From assembly GCF_042932805.1 (NCBI RefSeq), contig NZ_CP170635.1, positions 32,313 to 96,312 on the forward strand: DNA of 64,000 bases. Reading direction: 5' to 3'. The notes under the pieces were generated by a model. That model did no database searches, was not told the DNA's origin, and was given only the letters and a program-made list of their open reading frames with translations. A program made the translations under genes and the position numbers. Positions 6,573 through 15,295 of this stretch are shown here, in pieces. The stretch is from Ascidiaceihabitans sp029251465 (GTDB lineage: Bacteria; Pseudomonadota; Alphaproteobacteria; Rhodobacterales; Rhodobacteraceae). Numbering within the stretch: position 1 is the stretch's first letter; each line of letters begins with the position of its first letter.

Positions 6573-9313
6573 TATTTATCGTCCTTCTTGCTGGATTTTT
6601 TCGCAGCCTCTGCCCGCGCGATTTCAGAATTTGCACGGGTCATGTCAGAGACATTTCGGAAGATGTCGGACTTGGCGATATTGCTGCCATCAATCCCGAT
6701 GTCGGACAAAAGGCTGTCGACCATCGGGGCCTGCACGCGGTAGCGTAGGGCCGAATTCATGACCTCGTCGGTTGGGCTTCCTCCGCCGCCGCCGGGTCCG
6801 TTTGCAGACCCGCCACCACCCGAGAAATCTAGGCCGCCATTTCCGCCGCTTCCAAGCTGCATGATCTTGATGTCGTTGATCTTTTCAAGCGGCTTGGCAG
6901 AGGCCGCAACGATGCCTTCGACATGCTCCAACATCTTGCGCTTGAACAGGCTGTGACGCGCCTCGTCGGACAGCACGTTCTCGGCTTCGTTGATAAGCTT
7001 TTGCGCTTCTGCCTCGACAGCCGCCCGGATTTTTTCACCTTCCGCATGGATGCGCTGACGCTCTGACACCAACTCGGCCTGCGTCATGCCAATTGCCTTT
7101 TCGCGGTTGGCCACTTCGGCCTCGCCTGCTGTTGTGGCTTTTTCTGCGGCCTCAATGGCGCGGGCGCGGGCATTTTCAGCCTCAACCGCCGCGGCACTTT
7201 CATCCAGTGACTTTTGGTACAAAGCGATCGCTTTTTCCATCGACGCTTCTTCGACGGCTTTCTCGCGACCAATCTCCAATTTGCGGCGGTCTGTTTGATG
7301 GCCAATGCGCGCGTCATCAAGGCCTCGCTCAGAGGCAATTTGCGCGCGCTCGATCTCTTCGCGGCTGGCAATCTCGGCTTCTCGCAACACTTGCACGCGG
7401 GCAATTTCAAGCTGCTCCAACGCCTTTTTACGGTCCAACTGCTTGGCCTCAAGTGCCTGCTCACGCGCAATTTCTGCCGCGCGGGTACGCTCGTCTTCGC
7501 CGATTTTTGCAGCTTTCACAGCCTCTTGCGCCTCAACGTTGGCGACATCGACGGCCTTGTTGCGGGCAATCTCGCGCTCCCGCATATCTTGCTCGTACGC
7601 GATGCGATCCGCCGCCAACGCTTTCTCTTTGGCGATGCGTTTGGCTTCGACTGCCTGTGCACGGGCCTCGTTGGCCACGGCGATCGCTTGATCCCGCGCC
7701 AGATCGCGTTCCGCCGTGCGTTCTTCGCTTTCGATCCGTTCCAGAGCCGTGCGTGCTTCAGTCGCAATTCGTGCCTTGTCTATGGCTTCTCGGCTGGCGA
7801 TTTCCGCCTGATCCAGTGCCTCGTTGCGGGCAATTTCCAAGGCTCGCACACGTTCTTCTTGGGCGATCAACTCTTTGGATGTTGCCTCTGAGGCTTCGAT
7901 TTCCAGAACACGGGTTTCTTTGTCCGAATTGATCCGCTCGGCCGCAATCGCCTTGCTGCGCGCAATGTCAGCGGTCTCGACTGATTTTTCGCGCGCGATC
8001 TCACGCTCACGGGTGACGCGGTCCAGATCGATCCGTGCTTGCGACAGCTCGTTTTCCTGCGCCATCCGCGCTTTTTCGATGACCTCTTTGGCGGCAATTT
8101 CGGCGGCATCGACGCTGCGTTTGCGCTCGATCTCTTGGCTCTGCGTGTCCAAATCCTTGGCGATCCGCGCCTCGGTCAGATTGCGATCCTGCGCAATCCG
8201 CGCTTTCTCGATCTCTTCTTTGGCTGCGATATCTGCGGCCTCGGTGTCTTTCGTGGATTTGATCCGCGTTTCAGTCAGAACTTTCTCTTGTGAAATACGC
8301 GCCTTTTCGATGGTCTCGCGGGTCGCGATCTCGGCTTCATCAATCACTTGCTGACGCTCGATCTCTTGAGTGCGAATGGCCTTTTCAGACGCAATTCGAA
8401 CCTGTGCGATCTGCTGTTCATTGGCGATCCGGGACGTCTCGATGGCTTCTCGGCTCAGCAGGCTGGCTTGTTCTGCTTCCTTCTCGCGTTCGGACCGTTC
8501 GCAGGTCAACTCAGCGCGTTGTTGCGCCCGGCGGAACTCGATTTCGCGCTCCTGCTCAAGGCGCGCGTTTTCGCTTTCGCGTTCAATATCAAGCGTCTCT
8601 TTTTCCGCTGCCAGATTGCGCGTCCGGATTTGCAGCATCGTATCTTGCTCGATGTCATTGCGCAGTTTGCGGCGTCCCTCGATGGCTTGGATCACGCTGG
8701 TCAAACCTTCGGCGTCAAACCGGTTGGACGGGTTGAAATACGCAATGTCGGATTGATCAATGTCCAGGATCGCGACGCTTTCCAGATCAAGACCGTTTTT
8801 GTCCAGACCTGCCTGCGCCGCCTCGATCACCCGCGTCACATATTCCCCGCGACGTTCATGCAAGTCTTCCATGGTCGTTTCAGCCGCCACCGTGCGCAAG
8901 GCCGAGACGAATTTGCCGTTCAACAATTGGTGAATGCGCTCGGGTTCAAGGGTGCGGCGACCCAACGTTGATGCGGCCAAGGTAACCGCCTCTTTCGACT
9001 GACCAACCCGCACGTAAAAGGATGCCTCGATATCAATCCGCATCCTGTCTTTGGTGATCAGCGCATCAGCCTTTTCGCGAACCACATGCAAGTCCATCGA
9101 ATTCATGTTCACCGGCGTGATGTCATGGACAATTGGCCAAACAAACGCACCGCTGTCGATCACGACTTTTTCGCCAAACAAACCCGTGCGCACAAAGGCA
9201 ATCTCTTTGGTAGAGCGGCGATACAGCCAGTTCATAACCCAATACAGGATGAAAATTACGATCACGGCCATAATCAGCCACAAGATCAACTGTCCAATCA
9301 GTTCGCCGGTCAT
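6572..9313 (-). CDS. Giant flotillin-like SPFH protein with an 11-residue repeat coiled coil
   Basis: A 913-residue protein. Residues about 5-30 form one membrane helix, and residues about 35-220 resemble an SPFH/flotillin domain. From residue 285 to 692 a hydrophobic residue occurs at every eleventh position for 38 consecutive steps, with one exception (Glu549); typical units read IAxxxAIxxAR. Then come a flotillin-like segment, a Gly-rich linker (about 821-847) and a C-terminal part ending in Lys/Asp. Known flotillins are about 430-700 residues, so the coil is unusually long. A membrane scaffold forming large oligomers is likely. It lies in the middle of the catabolic operon, with GGAGG eight bases before the start. 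Confidence 0.85.
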   Translation of the reverse strand: MTGELIGQLILWLIMAVIVIFILYWVMNWLYRRSTKEIAFVRTGLFGEKVVIDSGAFVWPIVHDITPVNMNSMDLHVVREKADALITKDRMRIDIEASFYVRVGQSKEAVTLAASTLGRRTLEPERIHQLLNGKFVSALRTVAAETTMEDLHERRGEYVTRVIEAAQAGLDKNGLDLESVAILDIDQSDIAYFNPSNRFDAEGLTSVIQAIEGRRKLRNDIEQDTMLQIRTRNLAAEKETLDIERESENARLEQEREIEFRRAQQRAELTCERSEREKEAEQASLLSREAIETSRIANEQQIAQVRIASEKAIRTQEIERQQVIDEAEIATRETIEKARISQEKVLTETRIKSTKDTEAADIAAKEEIEKARIAQDRNLTEARIAKDLDTQSQEIERKRSVDAAEIAAKEVIEKARMAQENELSQARIDLDRVTREREIAREKSVETADIARSKAIAAERINSDKETRVLEIEASEATSKELIAQEERVRALEIARNEALDQAEIASREAIDKARIATEARTALERIESEERTAERDLARDQAIAVANEARAQAVEAKRIAKEKALAADRIAYEQDMREREIARNKAVDVANVEAQEAVKAAKIGEDERTRAAEIAREQALEAKQLDRKKALEQLEIARVQVLREAEIASREEIERAQIASERGLDDARIGHQTDRRKLEIGREKAVEEASMEKAIALYQKSLDESAAAVEAENARARAIEAAEKATTAGEAEVANREKAIGMTQAELVSERQRIHAEGEKIRAAVEAEAQKLINEAENVLSDEARHSLFKRKMLEHVEGIVAASAKPLEKINDIKIMQLGSGGNGGLDFSGGGGSANGPGGGGGSPTDEVMNSALRYRVQAPMVDSLLSDIGIDGSNIAKSDIFRNVSDMTRANSEIARAEAAKKSSKKDDK

Positions 9314-9337
9314 ATCGGTTCCTCCTATCGAGACGCC

Positions 9338-10162
9338 TTAGCGTCCGATCTTCTTGAATTTTCGTGTTTGCGCCGTCAGTGCGACCTCTGTCGGCAAGCG
9401 TTCCATCGAGGACGCACCGTAAAAGCCGTGGCAGTATTGTGTGTTTTTCAGGACGTAATCTGCGTCTTCGGGCATCGCGACGGGGCCGCCATGGACCAGC
9501 ACAATTGCGTCCGGATTCACATCCAACGCGGCCTTTGCCCATGCATCAGTCAGGGCCGGGGCTTGTTCTAACGTGCAGCCGGTTTCAGCCCCGATAGCGC
9601 CGCCCGTTGTCAGACCCAAATGCACCACGATGATATCAGCACCCGCTTTAGCCATCGCCGCCGCATCCGCTTCGTTGAACACATAAGGTGTGGTCAGCAG
9701 GCCCTTTTTGTGGGCCATCGCGATCATGTCGACCTCTAACTGATACGACATTCCGGTTTCTTCCAAGTTGGCGCGAAAGTTGCCATCGATCAGACCCACG
9801 GTTGGAAAGTTTTGCACACCACTAAAGCCTGCGTCTTTTACCTGATCCAGAAACTTGTCCATCAACCGGAACGGATCGGACGCACAGACACCCGCCAGCA
9901 CCGGCGTCTTATGCACGACCGGTAAAACCTCGCCTGCCATCTCCATGACAACCGCATTGGCGTCGCCGTAGGGCATCAGCCCCGCAAGCGATCCGCGACC
10001 CGCCATCCGGTAGCGCCCCGAGTTATAGATGACGATCAAATCGATCCCGCCCGCCTCTTCGCATTTCGCAGACAAACCCGTGCCAGCACCGCCGCCGATA
10101 ATCGGCTCGCCACGATCCCGCATGGCTCTGAATTCTTTCATCAGACCGTCACGATCAAACAT
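9338..10162 (-). CDS. PEP-hydrolase/Tm-1-C-like TIM-barrel protein
   Basis: A 274-residue protein of the phosphoenolpyruvate hydrolase-like family (formerly TIM-barrel signal transduction). Typical blocks are IIGGGAGTGLSAKCEE near the N-terminus, YNSGRYRMAGRGSLAGLMPYG, and HLGLTTGGAIGA. The family matches the C-terminal half of tomato Tm-1, whereas the preceding gene carries the N-terminal (UPF0261) half. The two are separated by 3 nt. The biochemical activity in bacteria is not established; a C-C bond hydrolase or ligand sensor is possible. Confidence 0.85.
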   Translation of the reverse strand: MFDRDGLMKEFRAMRDRGEPIIGGGAGTGLSAKCEEAGGIDLIVIYNSGRYRMAGRGSLAGLMPYGDANAVVMEMAGEVLPVVHKTPVLAGVCASDPFRLMDKFLDQVKDAGFSGVQNFPTVGLIDGNFRANLEETGMSYQLEVDMIAMAHKKGLLTTPYVFNEADAAAMAKAGADIIVVHLGLTTGGAIGAETGCTLEQAPALTDAWAKAALDVNPDAIVLVHGGPVAMPEDADYVLKNTQYCHGFYGASSMERLPTEVALTAQTRKFKKIGR

Positions 10163-10165
10163 GCT

Positions 10166-12307
10166 CTAAGCTCTCCTTTGGGCGGGGCGCGTGTGCAAAG
10201 ACCGAAACGTCTTGACCATCAGCTCCGCAAATTCTGGATCATTTATGTTGTGCGCCACGCGCACCAATTGACGGTTCGCGGTTGGCCGCACCGTGTCTTC
10301 TAATGCGTCAAAAAGCGCTTTGTTCGCTGCCGGATCCCAAAATGGCTGACCCGGCGTATCCAGCGCTGACAGACCACCTTCAGGTAGGAAAAACCGCACA
10401 ACACCGTTCATCTGGTTCAGCTTTTCGCCAATGAACCGGCCCATCTGTGCGTTCTCTTCGGGCGTCGTACGCATCAGCGTGATCTGCGGATTGTGTTCAT
10501 AAAACAAGCGGCTCTGATACTGGGCAGGCACCGTTTCTGGCGCGTTGAAATTGACCATATCGAGCGCACCACACGCCCCGATGTAGGGACGGCCATCCGT
10601 GATCATGGCGTCAAAACGGGTGTCTTGCGCTGCGAACACACCGCCCGCAATCAGGTCGCAAACCTCGGTTGTGGTAAGATCCAGCACCGCCTCTAGCATG
10701 CCCGAGGACAACAGCGATTCCATCGCGCGTCCCCCCGTTCCGGTGGCGTGAAACACCAGACAATCGTAGTCCGCCTCGAGCGCCGCCGTGACCTGCTGAA
10801 CACAGGGTGTCGTCACCCCGAACATCGTCAAACCAATCGCCGGTTTATCCTCGCTCGTGTGGGCAGATTTGCGCCCTCGCACCATTCCCGCGACCGCATT
10901 GGCCGCGTTACCAAGCACCTCGCGGGTGATCGAATTGATCCCCTGAACATCGGCGACAGAATGCAACATCGTGATGTCAGACGCGCCAACATACTGTTCG
11001 GTATTACCGCTTGCGACGGTCGATAAGATGACCTTTGGCACACCCACTGGCACGGCGCAGAAACCGGGCGATACCAGCGCTGTGCCACCAGACCCACCGG
11101 CCCCAACCAGACCCGCGATATCGCGCTGCTGGCGTACCCAACGCTCAAACGCTATGGCCATTCCGGCCATTGCGCTGCCGCGATCATCCGTAAACACGCC
11201 CACTGATCCACGCGGATGGAAACCGGCCACAGCCGTGGGCGGCACATCGGCGCCCGACGGCTTGCCACTGGTCGACAAATCAACAAGCGCCACGCGCAGG
11301 CCCTGCCCTTTGATGATGTCGCGCATGAACCGCAGCTCGTCCCCCTTGGTGTCCAGTGTGCCGCACACGTAGATGACCCCGTTGCGTCCGGTGTCCGCGA
11401 CACGTGGAACTGTGACAGCTGCTCCGGGAGACTTCACCGCTGTCACAGTCCGCGCCGACTGCGCGATCACATGCACCGGCACTGGCGGGCTCCAGCGCGT
11501 CGGCACGCGCGGGTTCGACAAGTAAATTTTGGTGGCCGCATCGACGATTGGTTCGGACGGCGCAGGCGTGTTCGCGGCCGTTTCAGGTGTTTCGTCATGG
11601 GCGTGACGCCCGACCCCCAATAACGCCTGCTGCAAATCGCGATCAGCCGCCAAAAGCCCCGCATCCATGACCCGGTTGACCTTGCCGTTCACTATAATGG
11701 CTACGTCTTGGGCCACTGACGTCGCAACCCCGATGTTCTGCTCGATCACGAGCACGTCGATGTCACCCTCACGACCCAGTTGAACCAACATCTCGGACAC
11801 TTGATTGACGATCACAGGCGCCAAGCCTTCGGTCGGCTCGTCCATCACCAACAGCTTGGGATTCAATAACAACGCGCGCCCAATCGCCAGCATCTGCTGC
11901 TCGCCACCGGACAATTGCGCGCCGCCGTTTGACTTGCGCTCGGCCAAGCGCGGAAACACCGAATAAATCCGTTCAGGCGACCAATCGCCGCCCTTCGTTG
12001 TGACCAGTTTCAGATGCTCATCCACCGTCAGCGATTTCCACAACCGCCGCCCCTGTGGCACGTAGCCAATGCCAAGCCGCGCGATCTCTGCGGGGCCAAG
12101 CCCGACCAAGGACTGACCACCAAACGAGATCGTTCCAGACCGCACCGGCACCAAGCCCATGATCGCCTTGCACAGAGTCGTTTTGCCCATGCCGTTTCGG
12201 CCCACGACCGACAACACGCCAGAGCCGAGCGACAGGTTAACGCCCTGCAACGCGTGGCTTTGGCCGTAAAACACATTCAGGTCGCGAACATCGAGAATGT
12301 TACTCAT
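10166..12307 (-). CDS. LivF ABC ATPase fused to a Tm-1-like (UPF0261) domain
   Basis: A 713-residue fusion. Residues 1 to about 235 are a complete LivF-type ATPase (Walker A GRNGMGKT at 36-43, signature LSGGE at 132-136, Walker B LLVMDE about 152-157). A linker of about 75 residues follows, then a UPF0261/Tm-1-like ATP-binding domain from about residue 309 with GTLDTKGDEL and GAGGSGGT. The reading frame is continuous. The ATG at 12307 was preferred over 12319 because GGAGG lies eight bases upstream. The start overlaps the LivG stop by 8 nt. It should energise the Liv transporter while tethering a second, possibly metabolite-processing, domain to the membrane. Confidence 0.88.
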   Translation of the reverse strand: MSNILDVRDLNVFYGQSHALQGVNLSLGSGVLSVVGRNGMGKTTLCKAIMGLVPVRSGTISFGGQSLVGLGPAEIARLGIGYVPQGRRLWKSLTVDEHLKLVTTKGGDWSPERIYSVFPRLAERKSNGGAQLSGGEQQMLAIGRALLLNPKLLVMDEPTEGLAPVIVNQVSEMLVQLGREGDIDVLVIEQNIGVATSVAQDVAIIVNGKVNRVMDAGLLAADRDLQQALLGVGRHAHDETPETAANTPAPSEPIVDAATKIYLSNPRVPTRWSPPVPVHVIAQSARTVTAVKSPGAAVTVPRVADTGRNGVIYVCGTLDTKGDELRFMRDIIKGQGLRVALVDLSTSGKPSGADVPPTAVAGFHPRGSVGVFTDDRGSAMAGMAIAFERWVRQQRDIAGLVGAGGSGGTALVSPGFCAVPVGVPKVILSTVASGNTEQYVGASDITMLHSVADVQGINSITREVLGNAANAVAGMVRGRKSAHTSEDKPAIGLTMFGVTTPCVQQVTAALEADYDCLVFHATGTGGRAMESLLSSGMLEAVLDLTTTEVCDLIAGGVFAAQDTRFDAMITDGRPYIGACGALDMVNFNAPETVPAQYQSRLFYEHNPQITLMRTTPEENAQMGRFIGEKLNQMNGVVRFFLPEGGLSALDTPGQPFWDPAANKALFDALEDTVRPTANRQLVRVAHNINDPEFAELMVKTFRSLHTRPAQRRA

Positions 12308-13094
12308 TGCCGCCTCCAAGATAGAGCGCTTGGACTTCGGGATCCTCTTCGATTTCGGCGGGTTTGCCTTCTTTAAAAATACGCCCGTTGTGCATCATCG
12401 TGACCATGTCGCTGACACGCAGCGCCACATCCATGTCGTGTTCGATGATGATGTAGCCCACGTGACCGGGCAGGCCGACAAGGATGTTAACCAGCTCATT
12501 GCGCTCGGTTGGTGACAGACCCGCTGCCGGTTCATCAAACAGAATAAACCGCGGTGCGCCGGACAACGCCATCGCGATCTCGAGCTGACGCTGCTGACCA
12601 TAGGACAGATCGCTGACCATCATGCGGCTGACGGCTGACAGGTTGACCGTATCCACCAGCTCTTCGGCCGTTTGCATCAGCGCGTCAGATTTGCGTGGGC
12701 GCACGAACGAAAACCGCCCCCGCGATACACCGCGACAGGCCAGATAGACGTTATCAAGAACGCTTAGGCCGTTGAACAATAGCGAGATTTGGTAGGTTCT
12801 GCGTAGGCCGCGCCGAATACGTTCTTGCGCAGGAAATTCGGTCACATCCTCGCCAAAGAAACGGATCGCGCCGGTTGTGGGCGGGAAATCACCAGTGATG
12901 CAGTTAAACAGCGTGGTTTTACCGGCACCGTTGGAGCCAAGCACCGCGCGCCTCTCGCCCGGCCGCACAGACATGTTGATCCCGCCCAACGCTTCTAAGG
13001 CGCCAAATTTCTTGGACACGCCGCGCAGTTCCAGCGCGTATCCCGCACCCCCCTGCCCCGCTGGTCCGTTCGGTATTGCCACGACTGAATTCAT
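12300..13094 (-). CDS. livG: Branched-chain-amino-acid-type ABC transporter ATPase (LivG)
   Basis: A 264-residue ATPase with Walker A GSNGAGKT, signature LSYGQQ, Walker B ILFDEP and the LivG-type loop in which the switch His follows IIIEHDMD. It forms the importer with LivF, LivH and LivM. The first four codons overlap the end of livM. The substrate is not necessarily an amino acid; HAAT-family importers with catabolic neighbours often carry aromatic acids or amides. Confidence 0.93.
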   Translation of the reverse strand: MNSVVAIPNGPAGQGGAGYALELRGVSKKFGALEALGGINMSVRPGERRAVLGSNGAGKTTLFNCITGDFPPTTGAIRFFGEDVTEFPAQERIRRGLRRTYQISLLFNGLSVLDNVYLACRGVSRGRFSFVRPRKSDALMQTAEELVDTVNLSAVSRMMVSDLSYGQQRQLEIAMALSGAPRFILFDEPAAGLSPTERNELVNILVGLPGHVGYIIIEHDMDVALRVSDMVTMMHNGRIFKEGKPAEIEEDPEVQALYLGGGNE

Positions 13095-14152
13095 AGCGGG
13101 TTGTCCCCGCGATCTTTGCCCGTTAGCGGGTCACGGTTCCGGCTGGCTTTCAGCTTGTCGCAAAGGCCCAAGATCCCGTCCGGTGAAAAGAACACAATCA
13201 CCAAAAATCCGATGCCGATGACCAACTGAAAGCGTTCACCGGCAAGGCCAAGGCTGACCAGAATATCGACCGCAAAGGTCTTGAGGATCACGTAGATAAA
13301 CGCGCCGATGAATGGCCCGATGGGGTGACGCAAACCGCCAATAACCGCGATGATCAGGATGTCGATTGCCGGTGAAATCCCCACTGTTCCGGGCGAAATC
13401 TGACTGGACTGCCATGTCAGCAAGATGCCTCCGACGCCCGCCATCAATCCGGCGAACGAATAGGCGGCGACGCGATGTGCGGTGACATTGTAGCCAAGGG
13501 CGGCCATCCGGCGCGGATTGTCCCGCACGCCTTGCAAGGCCAACCCGAACGGTGCGCGGCTGATGTACAAAACCAACCCGTAACAGCCCACAGCAAAGAG
13601 CAGCGTCAGGTAATAAAATGCAAATGGTCCGCGCCAATCTACGCCAAACAGCTTTGGCGGAAGGACCGAGTTGAACCCCTGAAAGCCGTTGAACAAATCG
13701 TAGTTCTGGCGGGTAAAGTAAAAGAACGCAGCCGCAATCGCGAGGGTGATCATGATGGTGTAGATGCCCTCGGTTCTGACGGCGAGCCACCCCACTGCCG
13801 TCGAAAACAGCATCGTCAAAAACAGCGCCAAGGGGATCACGATCCACCATGGCCAGCCCTGCGAAATCGTCACAACTGCGCTGGTTCCAAAGATCGCGAC
13901 CATGTAGCCTGCGAACCCTGCAAACGCCATTTGCGCCATGCTGACCATGCCGCCGTAGCCGCCCAGAAACATCAGACTTAATGCAATGATGCCAAGGATG
14001 AATGTCCAGCCCATCAGCTGAAACATCACGAACGGGCTGACAAAGGCCGGGATCACCAAAAGGATCACGCCAAGCACCCAATAGGCCGGCGATACGCCAT
14101 CAAGCCACGACGCCTTTGCGTGATCAACCGAAGAAGAGCTTAGGTCAACCAC
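13091..14152 (-). CDS. livM: Liv-type ABC transporter permease (LivM)
   Basis: A 353-residue polytopic permease of the LivM family, with many hydrophobic segments from about residue 25 and the conserved block near YNVTAHRVAAYSFAG. It lies 4 nt after livH and overlaps livG by 4 nt. It forms the membrane channel with LivH. Confidence 0.93.
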   Translation of the reverse strand: MVDLSSSSVDHAKASWLDGVSPAYWVLGVILLVIPAFVSPFVMFQLMGWTFILGIIALSLMFLGGYGGMVSMAQMAFAGFAGYMVAIFGTSAVVTISQGWPWWIVIPLALFLTMLFSTAVGWLAVRTEGIYTIMITLAIAAAFFYFTRQNYDLFNGFQGFNSVLPPKLFGVDWRGPFAFYYLTLLFAVGCYGLVLYISRAPFGLALQGVRDNPRRMAALGYNVTAHRVAAYSFAGLMAGVGGILLTWQSSQISPGTVGISPAIDILIIAVIGGLRHPIGPFIGAFIYVILKTFAVDILVSLGLAGERFQLVIGIGFLVIVFFSPDGILGLCDKLKASRNRDPLTGKDRGDNPL

Positions 14153-14156
14153 GGCC

Positions 14157-15170
14157 CTATCCCTCCATGCCCATCAGGCCTTGTGGGCGGAATGCCAGCA
14201 CAACAACCAAGATCAGGAACGTCAGGACCACCGCATAGGTCGGAAAGTAAACCGAGCCGAACTGCTCGGCCAAACCGATCAACAAAGCCCCCAACGCCGC
14301 GCCCGGGATCGACCCCATGCCGCCGACGATCACCACAACCAAACTGGCCAACAGGAACCGGATGTCTTCGCCCGGCGCGACGGATTGGAACGTGCCACCC
14401 ACCACACCGGCAATGCCAGCCAACCCTGCCCCAAAAGCAAAGACGCCGATGAACACAATCTGGATGCGCGCACCGGTTGCTTGCAACATGTCGCGGTCAT
14501 CAACACCGGCACGGATCATCATGCCAACGCGCGTCTTGTTCAGCGCCAGCCACATCGCAATACCCAGCACCACAGCCGCAAAGAAGATCACAATCCGCAC
14601 CATCGGGTATTTCATGTAAACAAGATCACCGCTGCGTTTTTCAGCCGTCACAATGAACGTCTCGATCGGCCCTGACAGCCACGGTGGTGGCGAGATGTTA
14701 AAGAAATCACCGCCAAAGCCCCAGAGCATCAGATCGGCAAAAACGATGGACAGACCGATGGTTACGAGAGTTTGGCGCAGGTCCTCGCCCTCCATCCGGC
14801 GAAAAACCAGGACCTGCAAAAGGACACCGCAAATCCCGACCACGACAAACGCGACTGGGAATGCCAACAGCCAGTAACCGGTGATGTTGGCCGTATGAAA
14901 CCCGACGTAGCCGCCCAGCAAATACAATGTCCCATGCGCCATGTTCACGTTGCGCATCAGGCCAAAAATCAACGTAAAACCGCTGGCCACCAGAAAGTAC
15001 AAACCACCCAGAGTGATGCCGTTGAACAACGCGGCCAAGAACACCTTCTTTTTGCCGATCACATCGACCAGACCGGGCGGCCACAGCGCGAAAATCAACC
15101 AAAGCAGAATGACGGTGGCAAGAGCAATGATGCCGGTCCACACCGGATGAGAGTTTGCGAAACGTCTCAT
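14157..15170 (-). CDS. livH: Liv-type ABC transporter permease (LivH)
   Basis: A 337-residue permease of the LivH family with about eight hydrophobic segments; the N-terminal extension carries one additional helix. The ATG at 15170 lacks a good adjacent ribosome-binding site. A strong GGGAGG lies about 40 nt upstream, in front of a short reading frame that ends exactly at this start (see 15167-15202), so translation may be coupled. Confidence 0.92.
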   Translation of the reverse strand: MRRFANSHPVWTGIIALATVILLWLIFALWPPGLVDVIGKKKVFLAALFNGITLGGLYFLVASGFTLIFGLMRNVNMAHGTLYLLGGYVGFHTANITGYWLLAFPVAFVVVGICGVLLQVLVFRRMEGEDLRQTLVTIGLSIVFADLMLWGFGGDFFNISPPPWLSGPIETFIVTAEKRSGDLVYMKYPMVRIVIFFAAVVLGIAMWLALNKTRVGMMIRAGVDDRDMLQATGARIQIVFIGVFAFGAGLAGIAGVVGGTFQSVAPGEDIRFLLASLVVVIVGGMGSIPGAALGALLIGLAEQFGSVYFPTYAVVLTFLILVVVLAFRPQGLMGMEG

Positions 15171-15202
15171 GTCACGGCACCAGCCGTTTGTACGTAATCC
15201 AA
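15167..15202 (-). other. Possible 11-codon leader peptide coupled to livH
   Basis: GGGAGG followed by five bases and TTG opens a short frame reading MDYVQTAGAVT, whose TGA overlaps the livH ATG as ATGA. The same GGGAGG-A pattern precedes the solute-binding protein gene of this operon. This would supply the missing ribosome-binding site for livH by translational coupling. It may be accidental. Confidence 0.35.
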
Positions 15203-15215
15203 ATTTTCCTCCCTG

Positions 15216-15230
15216 CCCCGTAAACCGGGG
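15216..15230 (-). promoter_or_regulatory. Small hairpin in the livH leader
   Basis: CCCCG-TAAAC-CGGGG is a perfect 5-bp stem with a 5-nt loop, just upstream of the GGGAGG ribosome-binding site between the AraC gene and livH. It could act as an mRNA stabiliser or processing site separating the regulator from the transporter message. There is no T-run, so it is not a terminator. Confidence 0.35.
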
Positions 15231-15295
15231 TCACCTCAGGAAGAAGGCTACGACATGGCTTTGGCTGGGTGCGTACCCAAAAGTCTGCTGCGTTT

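Noticed and set aside
7200..8470. 33-bp periodic repeat as CRISPR or tandem DNA repeat
   Set aside because: The repeat is degenerate at DNA level and explained by 11-residue protein periodicity; no identical repeats or unique spacers.
7085..8970. Several long plus-strand open frames
   Set aside because: They mirror the repetitive coiled-coil codons of the flotillin-like gene on the other strand.
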